Below, in pieces: positions 43,740-45,598 of a stretch of 45,598 nt of DNA. The DNA comes from Scytalidium lignicola (lineage: Eukaryota; Ascomycota; Leotiomycetes), in the NCBI GenBank assembly GCA_002812745.2, contig NCSJ02000329.1, positions 1-45,598 on the forward strand, written 5' to 3'. The position numbers and the translations under genes were made by a program. Below the pieces are notes generated by a model. The model did no database searches. It worked only from the letters and a program-made list of their open reading frames with translations, and was not told the DNA's origin. The stretch's first letter is position 1; the number at the start of each line of letters is the position of its first letter.

Positions 43740-45060
43740 TAAGAATGTTTTGTTTGTAGAGTTATCTTATTGTTAAGTACTAGTTAACTTCCTTTATTAC
43801 TTTGTTTGACAAGAGGTGATAATGTATAATATTCAAATCTGACCTTGTATCCAATAAGGTTGTTCTTGTTACTTATTTCCTTTTAAGTTGGAGAGAAACT
43901 CTTGCTTTTAACTATCTTGAAAGGTGTTTGTCTTCTTATTAGGCAACTGTTACTCTTCTACTTAATAGCATAGTATTTACATTAGATGTTTGAGGGTAAC
44001 TACTAGTATAATAGTCTAATTTCTTACATTGATAGCATTAGACCTCAGAAAGTGGCAGTCTAGCAGCTTCTTCTCTCTTTGTTGCTGGTTGGTCACTAGG
44101 AAGGACAGTATTGACAGTTGTTGCTTTTTGTACTGAAGGAGTCTGGTTTGCTTGAGATATGCTTAAAGTCTTACTCGTTTAACTTATTTGTCTGCTTTGG
44201 TTTCTTAGTTGATTGGTCATAACTATACTTCTTATTATAATGCCTCTTCTTTAGGTTGTAATTAATGTTTTAGCCCTTCATGTTATACTGATTAGCTTTG
44301 TCTTAGTGGTTGGTATGCCTTAAGACATAATTTACTTTCTCAACTCTGGTCAAAGTTTGTCTAAGAGGTTATACACTTAATATCCTTTAGGTAAGTGCTT
44401 TGGTAATTCTGACTTAATATTCTTGTAATTGTCTAGGAAAGAATTGAATTTCTGGTCTAGTTTTTGTTTAAGGTGATGTAGCTTCATAATAGCTTTGAAG
44501 ATGTAGGTAAGGCTATCTAAGATGTTACTCTTCAAGAATTCCTCCATTTCATTTTAATAGATATGGTCATAATGATTCTGTTAGGTGTTTATAACATAAG
44601 TGATCTAGTGTCTTTTAATGGTGCCTTTTAGTGTATTACTAGTATATATAACTCTTTGAAGTTCAATGCTTAATTCTTAGATCATAGCAAATCAGGAGTA
44701 TAATTCAAAGAGGAAAGTATAAAGTTTATTTCAATTAATCCCCTTGTATTTCAAGGTAAGGAGTTGTAATTTCCCTTAAATCTTATTATTAGGTTATTAG
44801 TAAAGTTCAGCATAACAATTTATCCTAGTAGTTAGTACATCTTATGTAGAATTATAAATAAGAGTTTTTCCCTTCTTAAGAGCTTGTAAGTAAGTTCTTT
44901 TCTTTTCAAGGTAGTCTTGTTATTGCCTAATTATGATTCTTCTGTCTAGCTCTTCTTTTGACAACAAAACAAAACTCTTTGAAATGGGTGTTAGAGGAGA
45001 AGGCAAAGGTAGATTAGGCAATGGTGACTCCTCTTGTTGTAGTGTTGTTAAGCCAGTAAA
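43740..45060 (-). pseudogene. Gag and protease remnant
   Basis: The gag N-terminal part reads LSKEELDRRIIIRQ near 44950. The zinc knuckle at about 43995-44043 reads CYQCKKLDYYTSSYP, with the His and last Cys lost to Tyr. The protease near 43830-43870 keeps LLDTRSDLNII, where Gly of the DTG motif has become Arg. Stops occur throughout. Confidence 0.8.
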
Positions 45061-45173
45061 GGGGAACTACAACCCTTCTGCTTCTCCTTATTATGAAGCT
45101 TGAGTTTGACAAGTCTTAACTATCCTGATTCTTAATAGTCTGTATACCTTTTGTTAAGAAAAAGAGATTAATA

Positions 45174-45440
45174 TGTCAAGGGTATCTGTATGCAGAGTAA
45201 AGAGAGACTAGGAGGTTAAAACATAATAAGAGACTAGTAATAAGATAACAGTTGGTTAGGTGTAGATTTACTCTAAAACTTAATACTCTTTTAAAATTAC
45301 AAGATTGATCTTTGACTCCTGTCAAAGAGAAGGGGAAACCTCCCTTTTTATAGACAAGAGTCAGTAGCTAAGGAGTAGTTAGGACTCAGACTACTATCCT
45401 TTTCCCCCCTTCATGTGATTAGTACACTAAGGCCTTGACA
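45174..45440 (-). repeat. 5' LTR of chromovirus (267 bp)
   Basis: Begins TGTCAAGGGTATC and ends GGCCTTGACA on the plus strand, so its outer 8 bp (TGTCAAGG/CCTTGACA) are perfect inverted repeats. It is the same length as the left LTR and is more RIP-altered inside. Confidence 0.9.
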
Positions 45441-45445
45441 GTGAA
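45441..45445. repeat. Target-site duplication GTGAA, right
   Basis: Direct copy of the 5 bp at 37657-37661; it marks the insertion site of the chromovirus. Confidence 0.9.
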
Positions 45446-45598
45446 GTTGTTAAGGAGAAAGTTAGATTCCTTTATATTTATAATAGAATAAATGGTTAAA
45501 GAACAATTATAATTAATATATATAAAAAACAAGTATTAAATATATATATTATTTATAAATAAAGTATATACTTATTATATTTAAGATTTAATAATTAT
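45446..45598. other. AT-rich flank
   Basis: Very AT-rich sequence of the same character as the left flank of the chromovirus (35290-37656). This suggests the element inserted into a tract that was already AT-rich or later became so. Nothing else is seen. Confidence 0.5.

Larger units (their letters stand above)
37662..45440 (-). mobile_element. Full-length dead Ty3/Gypsy chromovirus (7779 bp)
   Basis: Two 267-bp LTRs enclose a minus-strand retrotransposon flanked by GTGAA duplications. Read on the minus strand, the order is gag with zinc knuckle, aspartic protease, reverse transcriptase, RNase H, integrase, chromodomain: the Ty3/Gypsy chromovirus order. Every coding part is full of stops, and catalytic residues are changed in the G-to-A/C-to-T sense, so it cannot move. 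A purine-rich tract (minus strand, AGAAAGGAGGAGATAT, 37929-37944) adjoins the left LTR, as expected for the polypurine tract before the 3' LTR, confirming the orientation. The tRNA primer site next to the right LTR is not recognisable. Confidence 0.92.

Overview
The window looks like nuclear DNA of a filamentous ascomycete (Pezizomycotina). Genes carry many short GT-AG introns (about 45-106 nt), several with CTAAC-type branch points. Zn2Cys6 regulators, HET-domain genes, a GH18/LysM chitinase and small secreted proteins are typical of that group. Ordinary gene-bearing DNA alternates with very AT-rich tracts holding retrotransposons decayed mainly by G-to-A / C-to-T changes, as repeat-induced point mutation (RIP) would leave. 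I cannot name the species; a plant-associated lifestyle is an inference from the secreted proteins. Coordinates below come from hand-built spliced models, and every multi-exon model closes in frame.

Left part (1-7200): an apparently intact five-exon amidase (572-2474, +) lies tail-to-tail with the last ~60 codons of a second amidase (2896-3075, -). An AT-rich tract of about 3.9 kb follows, containing a degenerate plus-strand Ty3/Gypsy gag-protease fragment that ends exactly at a lone LTR (7001-7198).

Middle part (7200-22130): a two-exon gene for a six-cysteine secreted protein (8178-8603, -); a speculative small gene (8924-9163, +); then four genes forming two divergent enzyme/regulator pairs: Zn2Cys6 factor (10237-12020, -) / aldo-keto reductase (12659-13815, +), and alpha/beta hydrolase (14500-15279, -) / Zn2Cys6 factor (15818-17892, +). 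The two regulators share an intron position inside the zinc cluster. A Nis1-like small secreted protein follows (19571-20108, -).

Right-middle (22140-28985): a 13-exon chitinase of 1141 residues (22140-26257, -) with signal peptide, chitin-binding cysteine blocks, GH18 domain, a C-terminal LysM, cysteine/glycine repeats and proline/glycine repeats. It is divergent from a three-exon secreted HExxH metallopeptidase (27797-28985, +). The shared intergenic region contains a 334-bp TA-flanked MITE next to a 78-bp mini inverted-repeat element that has a second copy at the left edge of the window.

Right part (29330-45598): a heavily decayed HET-domain pseudogene (about 29350-30865, +), a second HET-domain gene interrupted by a TGG-to-TAG nonsense codon and by a frame change at an N (32282-34478, +), a solo LTR with a perfect 5-bp target duplication (34565-34777), AT-rich decayed DNA, and a full-length but dead chromodomain Ty3/Gypsy element (37662-45440, coding on the minus strand) with 267-bp LTRs and a GTGAA target duplication. 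I saw no rRNA, tRNA or CRISPR.
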